Below, one piece after another: positions 8,408 to 17,257 of a stretch of DNA of 23,480 nt. The notes under the pieces were generated by a model, which worked only from the letters and a program-made list of their open reading frames with translations, ran no database searches and was not told the origin of the DNA. The position numbers and the translations under genes are program-made. The stretch is from positions 1 through 23,480 of IMG/VR virus record IMGVR_UViG_3300006059_000013. The stretch is one strand, 5' to 3'. Position 1 is the first letter of the stretch, and each line of letters starts with the position of its first letter. This DNA is from a virus.

Positions 8408-8914
8408 TTATGGCCTTAAGTGATCCAACGATTCATCGGAGCGGCCATTACTCCGAGCGTGGCGTATTCCCAAAGCCTCAAGCTGTTGGTCAACCATATT
8501 ATCAGGTTGTTTTTCAACTTCTTGCACTTGGGAAAGTTCATCAATCTTTAAAACGGCTGATTCAAAGCCTGCCGCTTTACCGCAAAAATATTCAGAATGA
8601 ACAGGCTGTTTAGTTGCAGCAGAATTAGCCACAAAAGTCCAATTTCTCATGACAGCAGCAAACCTTGCCCCTGTTCCTTCACTCAAAAACTGCTTAAGCA
8701 TTGAACGATCTTTTTCTGTCCATTCAACTACCGGAGAAAGTTTAAGAAAACCCATTTTTGATTTATCAAGTTCCTTTTTAAGAAATTCACACTTTTCTTG
8801 AAGTTTCATAAAATTATCCCAGCCTTCGGCACATTCTTTTCGATAATTTTCAATTCGATCCTCAAGTCTAGCAATCTCAACCCCAGCCAATAAATTCTTT
8901 AACCATTTAATCAT
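8408..8914 (-). CDS. Coiled-coil phage protein between portal and scaffold
   Basis: The start overlaps the portal stop as ATGA, so it is probably coupled to portal translation. The 168-aa product starts with an amphipathic or weakly hydrophobic segment (MIKWLKNLLAGVEIARL) and a predicted coiled coil (about residues 18-52). The later block WTEKDRSMLKQFLSEGTGAR is followed by an Asn/Ala-rich helix and FCGKAAGFESAVLKIDEL. This arrangement, an (N/K)CGxAxGF segment behind a WT..D...L..FL motif, recurs in uncharacterised phage genes next to portal genes. The function is unknown. It may be a head-assembly accessory. There is no catalytic motif. Confidence 0.75.
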   Translation of the reverse strand: MIKWLKNLLAGVEIARLEDRIENYRKECAEGWDNFMKLQEKCEFLKKELDKSKMGFLKLSPVVEWTEKDRSMLKQFLSEGTGARFAAVMRNWTFVANSAATKQPVHSEYFCGKAAGFESAVLKIDELSQVQEVEKQPDNMVDQQLEALGIRHARSNGRSDESLDHLRP

Positions 8915-10785
8915 TGTGCACCTGCTGGTTGTGGTTGATTGTGCATTTTAATCGTTTCCATGATCTGTTTCTTGACCGCTGCGGCCTGCTGCGGGTTCTT
9001 GGTGTAAAGTCTCTGGATATGCGCCTGAATATGTTGACCCGCCAGATTTTGAACATTAGGAGCATTGGGCTTACCCTGAAGTTTCAAAGCTTCCTCCCGC
9101 TGGAAATGAGTTATAGCGTGAATGGCATCATCATCATTCGGATTCAAAACAACGGGATAACCTGAATCTAATAAAAGCGATTCAGAAGCTGCCAATTCCG
9201 CCTGATCTGTCTGCGTCCGTTTAGGATCAATAATCAGCCGTGGAATAAGGTGCGGATCGTCGATTTCAAGGATACTTTTATCAAGTTCCACCTGATCAAT
9301 ATTCGGGTCATTGGAAAACATCTGCTTACGAGCAATAGCCTTCTGGTAAAGAAGCGGTTTGTTGATTCCATCCGCGCTTCCTGATGGCTTGATGAAATAA
9401 TCCTGCTGCAACACTTCAGGCTGGATTTGCGAGCCACCGATGCCCTCTTGGTAGTATGTGAGATCATCAAATTTATAGTCCCTTAAAATAAACCAACTAT
9501 ATTGGAAAAGTCGGCCAAGGGATAAACGAAATATTCTCGCCCTTTGATCCATGTTATTTCCACTTAAAGTCATTTGGGCATTCGTCAATGTAGCGGATGG
9601 CCCTTCTTTATAATCGGGAGGATCTGAAACACCCAAATCTGGAACTTTGATAAGCTGCTGGGCAATCAATCTGCCTTGCGTCATTTCCTGATCAAAACTG
9701 ATTGGCGGTTGAGGCATGACAACCGGCTTGATTCCGTAAGGCAAAATCTGGCCTGGATTAAACCGTAAATTGATTGTGTTAGGAACTTCCTGTTCAGCCG
9801 TGAACAAAGGGCGATTATAGAACGTCATGCAATCGAGCTTTTCATTCCAAAGCTTACAGAGAGATGTTTCAAAAGGAGCAATTCGCTCAGGAATACCTCT
9901 AGGAGAATAAAAGCCCTTGTCTTTTATCTCTGTAACAAACGGTACAAAGGGAAGGAAAGTATTTCCTTTATCATCACTGAAAGGACTTTCAATTGTCGGC
10001 TTAACATCCGCTTCCGGTTTAAGAGGTGAAAATGTATGGACATACCAAACACCTTTGACCTTTTCGTAAACTTCCCAAACAACAATCTCATCATCTTCCT
10101 GACCAATATTTAGACCTTCACGGAGCTTCTTAGTAAGCTCTTCCATTTGAATCTGAGATTCATTATCTCCACGGCCAGTAATGCTCTTAACAAAATCTTC
10201 GTCCTGATTATATTCCGGGTTATCCCGGTAAGCATCGACCGGAAGCCGCATAACATGGCACATCCGGGTTAAATCTTCCCACCGAGGACAAAACGAAGGG
10301 ACTACAATGTAAAATGGCTCAATCGCATCAAAAATAATCGCTGATGCATCAACATCCCAAGTCAATTTAACAACGCAAATACCGCGCATGAGCATAGCAT
10401 CGATACAATGCTGAATTTCCCACTCTAAATTTGAGCTTTGTCGAATTTGATAATCAAACCACATTTCCGCTGCGGTTGACATGGCCTTGTCTGTACCGTC
10501 AAACGGTGAAAATTGGGCGATTAGCTCACTTCCATAAATCTGCTGAAAATAATACGGCTTCAGCTCATCAATGATCGAATCAGCAAGCGGATAATGCATA
10601 TCGGCTGCACCGGGAAAAGGAAGATATTTCCGGCGCAGTCCGTTATGCCTCATGTCATACCATATTTTCTGCCTAGAAGCCCAAAGGATACGAGCATTCA
10701 TATCGGCTTCGATGAGCGCAGTAAGCTCTCGCCTATTGCGCCCATCTTTACCGGAAATCCTCGTTGATTGAACTTCAGTTTCCAT
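8911..10785 (-). CDS. Portal protein, P22-type
   Basis: This 624-aa protein forms the dodecameric ring through which DNA is packaged and ejected. Its length and features match P22-like podovirus portals. These include an N-terminal helical wing (ALIEADMNARILWASRQK, WYDMRHNGLRRKYLPFPGA) and QFSPFDGTDKAMSTAAEMWF. Next come IQHCIDAMLMRGICVVKLTW and YSPRGIPERIAPFETSLCKL. The C-terminus is rich in Gln and Pro. I start it at the ATG at 10785. A TTG just upstream would add one Met and lies inside the TAATTG of the preceding stop. It sits between the 148-aa structural gene and the accessory/scaffold/capsid genes, the usual order from portal to capsid. Confidence 0.87.
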   Translation of the reverse strand: METEVQSTRISGKDGRNRRELTALIEADMNARILWASRQKIWYDMRHNGLRRKYLPFPGAADMHYPLADSIIDELKPYYFQQIYGSELIAQFSPFDGTDKAMSTAAEMWFDYQIRQSSNLEWEIQHCIDAMLMRGICVVKLTWDVDASAIIFDAIEPFYIVVPSFCPRWEDLTRMCHVMRLPVDAYRDNPEYNQDEDFVKSITGRGDNESQIQMEELTKKLREGLNIGQEDDEIVVWEVYEKVKGVWYVHTFSPLKPEADVKPTIESPFSDDKGNTFLPFVPFVTEIKDKGFYSPRGIPERIAPFETSLCKLWNEKLDCMTFYNRPLFTAEQEVPNTINLRFNPGQILPYGIKPVVMPQPPISFDQEMTQGRLIAQQLIKVPDLGVSDPPDYKEGPSATLTNAQMTLSGNNMDQRARIFRLSLGRLFQYSWFILRDYKFDDLTYYQEGIGGSQIQPEVLQQDYFIKPSGSADGINKPLLYQKAIARKQMFSNDPNIDQVELDKSILEIDDPHLIPRLIIDPKRTQTDQAELAASESLLLDSGYPVVLNPNDDDAIHAITHFQREEALKLQGKPNAPNVQNLAGQHIQAHIQRLYTKNPQQAAAVKKQIMETIKMHNQPQPAGAQ

Positions 10786-10788
10786 CAA

Positions 10789-11235
10789 TTAGTAGTTTGT
10801 GTATTCGTTTCCAGCCAAGTAGAAATCCATATATCCAACATTTGCCGGAGCGGTCTTCAAATAGATAAACAGGTTGTTTGCTTGTGGATAAGCCGTAAGC
10901 GTGGCCAATCCAACATTTTGATAACCTGTCGTAGAGTTAAGATTAGAAAGAGTATTAGTACCCGTATCCAATCTAGTTCCCGTTCCACCTGTTGCCGTCC
11001 AAATTTGAATAACTGCCGCACCCATCGTTGCAAAAGTTCCATAACCTGCTGAAGGCAGATATTCACTTGAAACCGGAGTAACTGAAACATCACAACGAAT
11101 AGGAACCCATCGCTGAACTCCGCCAGCATTAATCATGGGAATGCCGCCTGGAACTAGATCAATATTTGATCCAGAATTGGTTAAAAAAATTGCTGATTTC
11201 TGAGCTAACATACCGCCAGGGAAACGTGTATCCAT
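10789..11235 (-). CDS. Small beta-rich virion protein of unknown function (148 aa)
   Basis: The 148-aa product has no enzyme motif. It contains VQRWVPIRCDVSVTPVSSEY, IQIWTATGGTGTRLDTG and a beta-rich C-terminus (NNLFIYLKTAPANVGYMDFY), the composition of phage surface or capsid-decoration proteins. It is the last gene of the decoration cassette and its stop lies three bases before the portal start, which may make portal translation dependent on it. The leader before the ATG is an unbroken A-rich, purine-rich tract (11236-11282 on the complementary strand) with no Shine-Dalgarno consensus. Confidence 0.68.
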   Translation of the reverse strand: MDTRFPGGMLAQKSAIFLTNSGSNIDLVPGGIPMINAGGVQRWVPIRCDVSVTPVSSEYLPSAGYGTFATMGAAVIQIWTATGGTGTRLDTGTNTLSNLNSTTGYQNVGLATLTAYPQANNLFIYLKTAPANVGYMDFYLAGNEYTNY

Positions 11236-11282
11236 TTTATTTTTCTTTCTTTTGTTTTTTGTTTATTTTTCTATCTAAAATT

Positions 11283-12485
11283 TTATGCTCCGCATCCAAG
11301 CAAAGCCATTTGATGACCTGATGGATAAGTTGCTAAAAAACCAACTGTATTTAATGACATACTTACACCTGAAGTTGCCGTTACTATCTGATAATTTATT
11401 TCATCAGTTGAAGAGCAAATATCTGTATTTGAAACATCTTCAAAATAACCGGAAGTGGCCGATGTAATACTTACAGATTGATTTCCATTAACCGTATTTT
11501 TCCTAAACGTACAAGTTGATGCACCTGTAACGGTATTGGCATTAAGAAAAACAGCTAAATTAGAAGCTGTTAAATTTGTCAATGCCTTTGCCTGTGCATC
11601 TGATTCTGCGGCTACTACTCCAGCTGCCCCGGTCAATGCAATAACACTAGAAGTGTTAACATTCAAAGTTTGCCCATTCTTTGAGACAAGCATATGGGAC
11701 GTGTTATTTGTTGTAATCATGTCCGATGCCATTCCAACAACGGTTATCGAATTTGCATCAGCTCCAAATAAAAACGAATAGTTGTAAAGATCATTAACAA
11801 CAATTGAATCGGAGTTAGAAATGTCTTCAAAAAATCCAGTGGTTGACGCAGTAATACTTATTGTCAAAGCGCCCGCTCCTGTATTTTTACGACTTCCAGC
11901 CGTACAGGTTGTCTTGGAATTTGAACTGACGTTAACCATTAAATTTTTCATGGTTGCGGCAGTTTTAATCTTATATTGAAGATTCGCCTCTGTTGTTCCA
12001 AATGCCAAACCTCCAGCCATTGCTACAAATCGAGTTGAATTATTCAACGTCTGTGCGGAAGAACCCGAATTAATCATTCTAGTTGCTGTGCTGGTATTGG
12101 CAGAAAACAAAAATGAAATTGTATCACTGGTAATAGTGGTTCCAGTTCCTCCATTGATCATCTGGGCAGATAACTTATTCGTTGCAGAAATAGAATCAGA
12201 ATTTGTTAAATCCTGAAATTCTCCCGATGTGGAAGCTGTAATTGAAATAACCTGAGAACCATTTGACCCATTAATTCTTGTTCTTAATGTCGATGTAGCG
12301 GAAATTCCATTTGAACCAAGGCGAAGATAAAGGCCCGAAGCTGTACCTGGAGTTTGCCAAGTTGATTGATTATTTGCCTCCGTTGTAGAAGTCGATAGCT
12401 GGGTCATACCAACATTAAAATTGTTGGTTGAACTTGTAGCTAATCCAGCGGTTCTTAGCGAAGAACACAAAAGAACCGTTGCCAT
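11283..12485 (-). CDS. Surface protein with three tandem beta domains
   Basis: This 400-aa Ser/Thr/Asn-rich protein is built from three related units of about 128 residues. The clearest shared motif is SITASTSGEFQDLTNSDSI (81-99), ISITASTTGFFEDISNSDSI (209-228) and SITSATSGYFEDVSNTDI (339-356). Each is preceded by a basic strand with RTRINGSNG, SRKNTGAG or FRKNTVNG. The N-terminus (MATVLLCSSLRTAGLATSST) has weak hydrophobicity but no convincing cleavage site. The start overlaps the previous stop as TAATG, so it is likely translated by reinitiation. Repeats of this kind occur in phage head fibres and tail-surface proteins that may bind glycans. The function is inferred. Confidence 0.72.
   Translation of the reverse strand: MATVLLCSSLRTAGLATSSTNNFNVGMTQLSTSTTEANNQSTWQTPGTASGLYLRLGSNGISATSTLRTRINGSNGSQVISITASTSGEFQDLTNSDSISATNKLSAQMINGGTGTTITSDTISFLFSANTSTATRMINSGSSAQTLNNSTRFVAMAGGLAFGTTEANLQYKIKTAATMKNLMVNVSSNSKTTCTAGSRKNTGAGALTISITASTTGFFEDISNSDSIVVNDLYNYSFLFGADANSITVVGMASDMITTNNTSHMLVSKNGQTLNVNTSSVIALTGAAGVVAAESDAQAKALTNLTASNLAVFLNANTVTGASTCTFRKNTVNGNQSVSITSATSGYFEDVSNTDICSSTDEINYQIVTATSGVSMSLNTVGFLATYPSGHQMALLGCGA
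11382..12293 (-). repeat. Threefold protein-level repeat within the 400-aa gene
   Basis: Three diverged copies of a motif of about 46 residues lie at 12293-12156, 11912-11769 and 11522-11382, with centre-to-centre spacing of about 128 codons. Shared residues include RKN/RTR, the SIT.STSG.FED.SN.D core and a following NY/NK. The DNA similarity is low, indicating old duplications under selection. Confidence 0.7.
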
Positions 12486-12841
12486 TATTTAAGCCCTTCG
12501 GTTGGCTTTTTAACTTTGGAAATGGATTGATCAATTTTATCTGCATGAACATCAGGATGAAATAATATTAGATTTCTATTTTCATCAAAATTACCTTCGA
12601 CTTCTTCATGACTTTTTAGACCGTGATCTTTAGCCACCTGTTCACGACATGCCTGCCGATATGCGTTATCCCGCCAAGCTGAAAAATGGACTTCCTTATG
12701 ACTGGAAGATTTATGATGCTCACAAGGAACAGAATCGATAGCTTCATGAGTCCTGGCTTCTTGCGGCAAATCCGCATCAAACTGATATTGTATTTCACAA
12801 TTACAAGTATCAGAAACCCATTTTGTAATCGACATTCTCAT
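12485..12841 (-). CDS. Small Cys/His-containing phage protein (118 aa)
   Basis: The gene starts at 12841 in an ATGA overlap with the 418-aa gene and ends in a TAATG overlap with the 400-aa gene, so all three are probably coupled. The product starts MRMSITKWVSDTCNCEIQYQ and has a later SVPCEHH. The two Cys of TCNC with CEHH could form a zinc- or metal-binding site, which is unproved. The second half is charged and helical (RDNAYRQACREQVAKDHGLK). Proteins with this WVSDTCxCxIxYxFD start are common among unnamed genes of tailed phages. The function is unknown. Confidence 0.72.
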   Translation of the reverse strand: MRMSITKWVSDTCNCEIQYQFDADLPQEARTHEAIDSVPCEHHKSSSHKEVHFSAWRDNAYRQACREQVAKDHGLKSHEEVEGNFDENRNLILFHPDVHADKIDQSISKVKKPTEGLK

Positions 12842-14094
12842 TTATAAATAAGATTAGCAACAAGCGCGGTTGTTGGATTTGTTCCACCTGAAGCGGTCGT
12901 TGCGGCCAGATATGAAATTGCCGTTCCAAATGCTATTCCGTTTGAAAATTCTACATTTGCGCCCGATGAAGCTGGAATACCAAGCGACATGGTTGGAGTC
13001 GTAGTTCCTGCCGTTACCGTTGCAGCTGTGGCATTAAAAATCTGAATAAAAGAAACAACCGTATTCGGATTATAAACATACCAACCGCCTACTTGACCCG
13101 CTGAAGCCTTTGCCTGAACTGCCACATTTGTTAAAGTTGCGGCAAAACTAGTTGACCAACCACCCGATGTGGCGGGCTGAAGTGAAACAAGCCAAGGCGT
13201 ACTATTGGGAGTATTTCCAGGCTGAACCGTCCAAGTACCTGATTGGGTAGATGGAAATGTAGTATTCGTTACCCCAACAGAAATAGGATTTTGATTACTA
13301 GCGATTACTACCGGCATCGAAGCTGCCATTGTAGTGGCTCCAAGGGCAATAGCAGCCCCGCCAACTTGAGCTAAATTTGTCGAAGCATTCGCCTGAATAT
13401 TAAAAGTACCCGTTCCAGCGTTGGCAGTAACCGTTCCCGACATTGGAATGGCAGTCTGATTACTAGCAATAACGACCGGCATACTTGCCGCCATTGTGGT
13501 AAGACCAAGAGCAATTGCTCCACCTCCAATCTGATTAACATTAACCGATTGATTAGCTGGAAGCGCAACTGAATCAGGTGTAACTAAAAATTTATTTGTA
13601 TTAGCAGGTGTATCAGCAAGAGAAACCCGGATTAATCCGTTAACATCCATCGAAACAGGATTTGTTTGACCTGTGGTATAAGTTGGTTTGGCCGTTGTTA
13701 CCGCTCCCTGAATCAGCATTCCGCTTTTACCGGGAGTACCAGAACTTTGAGTTACAACGCCACTTGTGCCGCCAGCTGCTACATTTACCAAAAGATTTCC
13801 GCTAGCATCTACTAAATTAGTAAAAACTTGACCATTGGTTAATGTCGTCGCTCCCGAAAGATACTGAGCCATTGCCAACGTACCAGTTGGATTTGTAACA
13901 GTAGTCGGACTAACATACTGAGTGCCGGAAGTTCCCCCTGAACCAATATCAACCAGCAATTTTCCAGTGGCCTGATTTACAGCAAGATAAACAGAATCAT
14001 CAATATTATAGGTAGGCGTTGAAGTAGCATTAACAGCCCTTGCCAAAGGAATAACATATTCTCTACCGGGTACGCCTGATAATGACCAGTCCAT
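12838..14094 (-). CDS. Repeat-containing virion surface protein (418 aa)
   Basis: This 418-aa protein is low in charge and rich in Ala, Thr, Asn, Val and Gly. Two near-identical segments contain TTMAASMPVVIASNQ, at residues about 199-213 and 254-268, each preceded by GG.AIALG. An earlier pair of related strands is at 31-57 and 82-113 (GKLLVDIGSGGTSG, GNLLVNVAAGGTSG). Such repeats are typical of extended phage fibres or head fibres. The ATG lies just downstream of the palindromic element at 14097-14115 and a promoter-like sequence, so this gene may start a separate transcript. No receptor-binding or hydrolase motif can be named. Confidence 0.74.
   Translation of the reverse strand: MDWSLSGVPGREYVIPLARAVNATSTPTYNIDDSVYLAVNQATGKLLVDIGSGGTSGTQYVSPTTVTNPTGTLAMAQYLSGATTLTNGQVFTNLVDASGNLLVNVAAGGTSGVVTQSSGTPGKSGMLIQGAVTTAKPTYTTGQTNPVSMDVNGLIRVSLADTPANTNKFLVTPDSVALPANQSVNVNQIGGGAIALGLTTMAASMPVVIASNQTAIPMSGTVTANAGTGTFNIQANASTNLAQVGGAAIALGATTMAASMPVVIASNQNPISVGVTNTTFPSTQSGTWTVQPGNTPNSTPWLVSLQPATSGGWSTSFAATLTNVAVQAKASAGQVGGWYVYNPNTVVSFIQIFNATAATVTAGTTTPTMSLGIPASSGANVEFSNGIAFGTAISYLAATTASGGTNPTTALVANLIYK
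13270..13533 (-). repeat. Twofold repeat inside the 418-aa gene
   Basis: Two copies about 165 bp apart (13426-13533 and 13270-13368) encode GG.AIALG.TTMAASMPVVIASNQ. The DNA still shares runs such as ggcat and gattactagc, so duplication is more recent than in the 400-aa gene or is maintained by gene conversion. Confidence 0.72.
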
Positions 14095-14096
14095 AT

Positions 14097-14115
14097 TTTA
14101 CTTTATCGTTAAAGT
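14097..14115 (-). repeat. Palindromic element, copy B
   Basis: The 19-bp sequence TTTACTTTATCGTTAAAGT is identical to part of 17780-17798. Its core arms ACTTTA and TAAAGT flank a 4-nt centre. It lies three bases before the ATG of the 418-aa gene and just downstream of a promoter-like sequence, the position of a repressor operator or a 5' UTR hairpin. Confidence 0.75.
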
Positions 14116-14117
14116 TA

Positions 14118-14145
14118 TTTGTAGTTTTGCTTGATTATTTGTCAA
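14118..14145 (-). promoter_or_regulatory. Possible sigma70-type promoter before the 418-aa gene
   Basis: On the minus strand a perfect TTGACA (14145-14140) is followed after 16 bases by TACAAA (14123-14118), four of six positions matching TATAAT. It lies in the 59-nt gap after the 190-aa gene. The expected transcription start falls within or next to palindrome copy B. The -35 also sits within a short inverted repeat, CTTGA/TCAAG. Confidence 0.38.
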
Positions 14146-14153
14146 GTTTTAAT

Positions 14154-14726
14154 TTAAATTCCAAATGCGTTAACTATCAAATTTTTGCATGTCATGGTGT
14201 TCGATGCATTCGAGGTTCCCCATGCAGCAGTCAGCCCGCAAGTAAGCGTTACAGCATTACTAAATGCACTTCCCTGATCCGTCATATCGTATTGAGCATT
14301 AACTAATCCTGTACTGAAATATTCAAAAGCACCCACTGAATAACTGGTTGATGTCAAACCAGCAACTCGGCAAGTCATTAAGAAATCAACGTACCAATTG
14401 GTTGTCCCTGTAATCGCCACCGTAGCATTAGCTGCTGTTGCGGCCATGACTGTACCATTAAACTTGAACTTAATAGTTAAGTTTGGAGTTGCGGTATTAG
14501 TTATAATTCCATTAGCTTTAACATGTAATCCACGCCCAGCTATAAACCAATTGGCCGGAATTACCTTCGTTCCAACTCCCGTACTATCTAAATTTGTTTC
14601 AGAGGTGGAATTTCCAGCCGTACCATCTGCCGTTTGAACAAAAATAGTCCGCATCGGCATAACCGATAGAGATCCAGTGTCATACCAATCAATATCCGTT
14701 AAAAGTATGGGATTACCAGTTGACAT
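14154..14726 (-). CDS. Beta-rich virion surface protein (190 aa)
   Basis: The 190-aa product is rich in Thr, Ala, Asn and Gly, with alternating beta-strand patterns. Blocks include TKVIPANWFIAGRGLHVKAN and TATPNLTIKFKFNGTVM, followed by TNWYVDFLMTCRVAGLTS. The VIPAN.. motif followed by a G..L.V.A.G and T.TP.LT...K.G pattern recurs in small phage virion proteins that decorate capsids or fibres. It begins four bases before the stop of the tailspike gene would be reached in the opposite sense, that is, its ATG follows that stop by three bases. The function is unknown beyond a likely structural role. Confidence 0.7.
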   Translation of the reverse strand: MSTGNPILLTDIDWYDTGSLSVMPMRTIFVQTADGTAGNSTSETNLDSTGVGTKVIPANWFIAGRGLHVKANGIITNTATPNLTIKFKFNGTVMAATAANATVAITGTTNWYVDFLMTCRVAGLTSTSYSVGAFEYFSTGLVNAQYDMTDQGSAFSNAVTLTCGLTAAWGTSNASNTMTCKNLIVNAFGI

Positions 14727-14729
14727 AAA

Positions 14730-17255
14730 TTATTGAAGAATATGACTATCTACAACATTATACGGAGTTGTAACTGAATTTGTTATACTAGAATCCAATG
14801 CACTAAATAAATTGCACTGAACAATTGAAGTAGATCGAGTACCACCATTATTAATATAAACCTTTCCAGGTGATAATGGAATGAGGGTGCAATATCTGGT
14901 CACTCCACCCGCCGTTGTATTATTAGATCCAGCTTCATAAATACAATGACTGCTGGTTGTAACTACATTAATAGTACAATGATCTATAACTCCAATATTT
15001 CCATTAAAAAAAGAAATTCTATAAGCTAAATTACAATTTTTAATAGTATACGATTGTGCCGTGCCTCCTAAATAATTAGTATCATTATTACCTAATGTAC
15101 AATTATCAATTATAGCACCATTGGCTAAATTACCATTCGAGTGGCCTGGCCATCCACCATTAGCCCAATCGCACCGGATTGCCTGGCCCTTAAATGCTTG
15201 GCCTCCACGCCATGCATTATAAGTACCGGCCCCGTTAAAACGCATATCTTCCAAAATAATGGCTGTTCCACCACTTCCCAAAGGCCAATAAGCTGCAGTT
15301 GTGCTGCTATCCTGACTTCCTACCGTTGATCCATCTGAAGTAGTTATCTGAAAGTTTTTAAGTCGATAATCAGATACTGAACTGGCAATTGTAAATGTCT
15401 GCGCCGAACTGGTAATAATTGTATCATCCCGACTACCCTGACCAATAAAATCAATAAAATTATTTGAAGCAATCAATGATCCCGTCGCAGTTCCGGAAGA
15501 ATTTCCGGCCGTAACTGTGTAATTACCGGCAGGAATCATCAGAGAAACCCGATTTGTCGCTGACGGTGCAGCCCCGTTGGGGTAAATGAGCGATGCATGG
15601 GTATAAGCCGCGACGAGATTGGAGCCATTGGTCGTTACGTTTGAACCAGCTGCCCAACGCACTTCCGATGGAAGCGTGTTTGACGTACCGGGCTGAAGCG
15701 TGATTGGCGCACCTGTCTCAGTCAGATTATCATGCCAAACAAACGTCAACGGAGCCGTATAGGCGAAGACACTATAGAGCTTGGAATCGACCTGATTGTC
15801 CGTAATGTCCACCAGGAAAGCCGTTCCGCTATTGAGCAAGAAACCGCCGGTCGAGCAGTCCAGATGACCCCCCGTATCGGCTGTCGATCCTTCGCTAGAT
15901 CCAGTCGAGGGAAACGAAAAACTAGTTGAACTATTACGAGTAACTGTAACATATCCTAAATTGTAACCTGTACCGCTAAAACCCGACGTGTCCACAATGT
16001 CGCCAGTCTGATAGTTCTGGGCCGTGCTGAACGTGACCGTAGCCACGTTTGAACCGTTACGTGATCTAGTAGCCGTTGCCACCGTTCCCTGTTTCCAGAC
16101 GACGGTGTTTCGCTTAATCCGGTAGCGCGTGGCATTGCTCGCGCTGCTGCCGAACCCGTTGAAGGCCGCCTTCAGGTTGTTGATGTTGCTGCCGGTACTC
16201 AATGGCATCGTGCTCATCTCAATAAAGTTGTCCGAGGTGTCGAGATTCAGCGATATGTTCGACCCTGATATATTAAAATTGAACGCCTGGATGATGATGC
16301 CGCGCAAAATATTATTGTGGGCCTGAAGCTGCGAAATCGGGCCTTCAGTATAGAGGAACTTGTTGCAGTTCGTGGCGCGATTTCCGTAGATGCTAAAGCC
16401 CGATCCAGTCACCCCGATGCAGCCGCAATTCGTGTTGGTAGCCGACGAGAATTGCAGATGATTATAATTCTCAAAGTAATTCTCGTAGATCGACGAATTA
16501 GCATTGTACACCGTTGTCGATCCACCATTTGCTCCGAGCGAGAAAATATCGCAGGCCGTCCCATAATCCCCTTGAAAGGCCGAAAACCAGCAGTTGTGAA
16601 TCGATGCATTGGTAAGGGCCGTGACGATTCCCGAAAGCGTTGGGGATGAAATCTTGCATCCGAAATGTTCCTGTCCGTTGGCGAAGTTTCCGTATCCGTT
16701 CTTGAACGCGCAATTAAAGACCTCGCACCCTGTCGTCCCATCAATCTCCAGAAAGTTAGCAACGCTGGTCGATGGAGGTGAACCTGATCCCAAAGTCGGC
16801 CAATTCGCATCAAAGGTAAATCCGCTAATCCGTGTGTTTTTATTGTCCGTAGTCGCAAGCGTCTGAAACATTACAATCTGTCCGCTGTCAGGCAATGCGA
16901 ACTGCTGAATCGTAGATAACGTCAGGCCGGCCCCCTCATACCAATTTCCTCCCGGCAAATTAAATCCATGAGCAACTGAACTAAAATTATTAGGAGAACC
17001 GTAAGTTGGAAATGTTCCGGGGCCAAAATGAATATGCGCTCCCCCGCTAGGCGCAAGAGCTGGCAAAGTCGTATTAAAAAATGTATCTACTAAAGCAGCA
17101 GTTGATAAATTATAGGGATTGGTTATTGCACCATTACCAGAAACACCGTCCGTCCTAAGTGCAACCCAAATATCCAATGGATAACCAAGCAGAGTAGGCG
17201 TTGGTATTACTGATCCAGAACCTCCACCGCCTAAAATTGTCGGCCAATAGGCCAT
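14730..17255 (-). CDS. Beta-helix tailspike, probable receptor-binding/depolymerase protein
   Basis: I place the start at the ATG at 17255, two bases after the preceding stop. A longer frame starting at 17330 would overlap the previous gene by 73 nt and add a basic, unlike segment. The 841-aa product starts MAYWPTILGGGGSGSV, a Gly-rich tail-attachment region. From about residue 140 it has beta-helix rungs (GFTFDANWPTLG, NCAFKNGYGN, NCWFSAFQGD, IYENYFENYNH, IYGNRATNCNKF, HNNILRG). An Ig-like module lies at about 388-460, and a second rung series toward the C-terminus (DNCTLGNND, IKNCNL, IDHCTI). Such right-handed helices bind and often cleave surface polysaccharide, but I cannot assign catalytic residues. 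The middle of the gene is GC-rich relative to both ends. Confidence 0.82.
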   Translation of the reverse strand: MAYWPTILGGGGSGSVIPTPTLLGYPLDIWVALRTDGVSGNGAITNPYNLSTAALVDTFFNTTLPALAPSGGAHIHFGPGTFPTYGSPNNFSSVAHGFNLPGGNWYEGAGLTLSTIQQFALPDSGQIVMFQTLATTDNKNTRISGFTFDANWPTLGSGSPPSTSVANFLEIDGTTGCEVFNCAFKNGYGNFANGQEHFGCKISSPTLSGIVTALTNASIHNCWFSAFQGDYGTACDIFSLGANGGSTTVYNANSSIYENYFENYNHLQFSSATNTNCGCIGVTGSGFSIYGNRATNCNKFLYTEGPISQLQAHNNILRGIIIQAFNFNISGSNISLNLDTSDNFIEMSTMPLSTGSNINNLKAAFNGFGSSASNATRYRIKRNTVVWKQGTVATATRSRNGSNVATVTFSTAQNYQTGDIVDTSGFSGTGYNLGYVTVTRNSSTSFSFPSTGSSEGSTADTGGHLDCSTGGFLLNSGTAFLVDITDNQVDSKLYSVFAYTAPLTFVWHDNLTETGAPITLQPGTSNTLPSEVRWAAGSNVTTNGSNLVAAYTHASLIYPNGAAPSATNRVSLMIPAGNYTVTAGNSSGTATGSLIASNNFIDFIGQGSRDDTIITSSAQTFTIASSVSDYRLKNFQITTSDGSTVGSQDSSTTAAYWPLGSGGTAIILEDMRFNGAGTYNAWRGGQAFKGQAIRCDWANGGWPGHSNGNLANGAIIDNCTLGNNDTNYLGGTAQSYTIKNCNLAYRISFFNGNIGVIDHCTINVVTTSSHCIYEAGSNNTTAGGVTRYCTLIPLSPGKVYINNGGTRSTSIVQCNLFSALDSSITNSVTTPYNVVDSHILQ

Positions 17256-17257
17256 GC

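Noticed and set aside
16317-16858. Overlapping frames on both strands (110 and 149 codons) inside the tailspike
   Set aside because: They come from the GC-rich patch, where stops are rarer, and the tailspike frame has clear beta-helix rungs.
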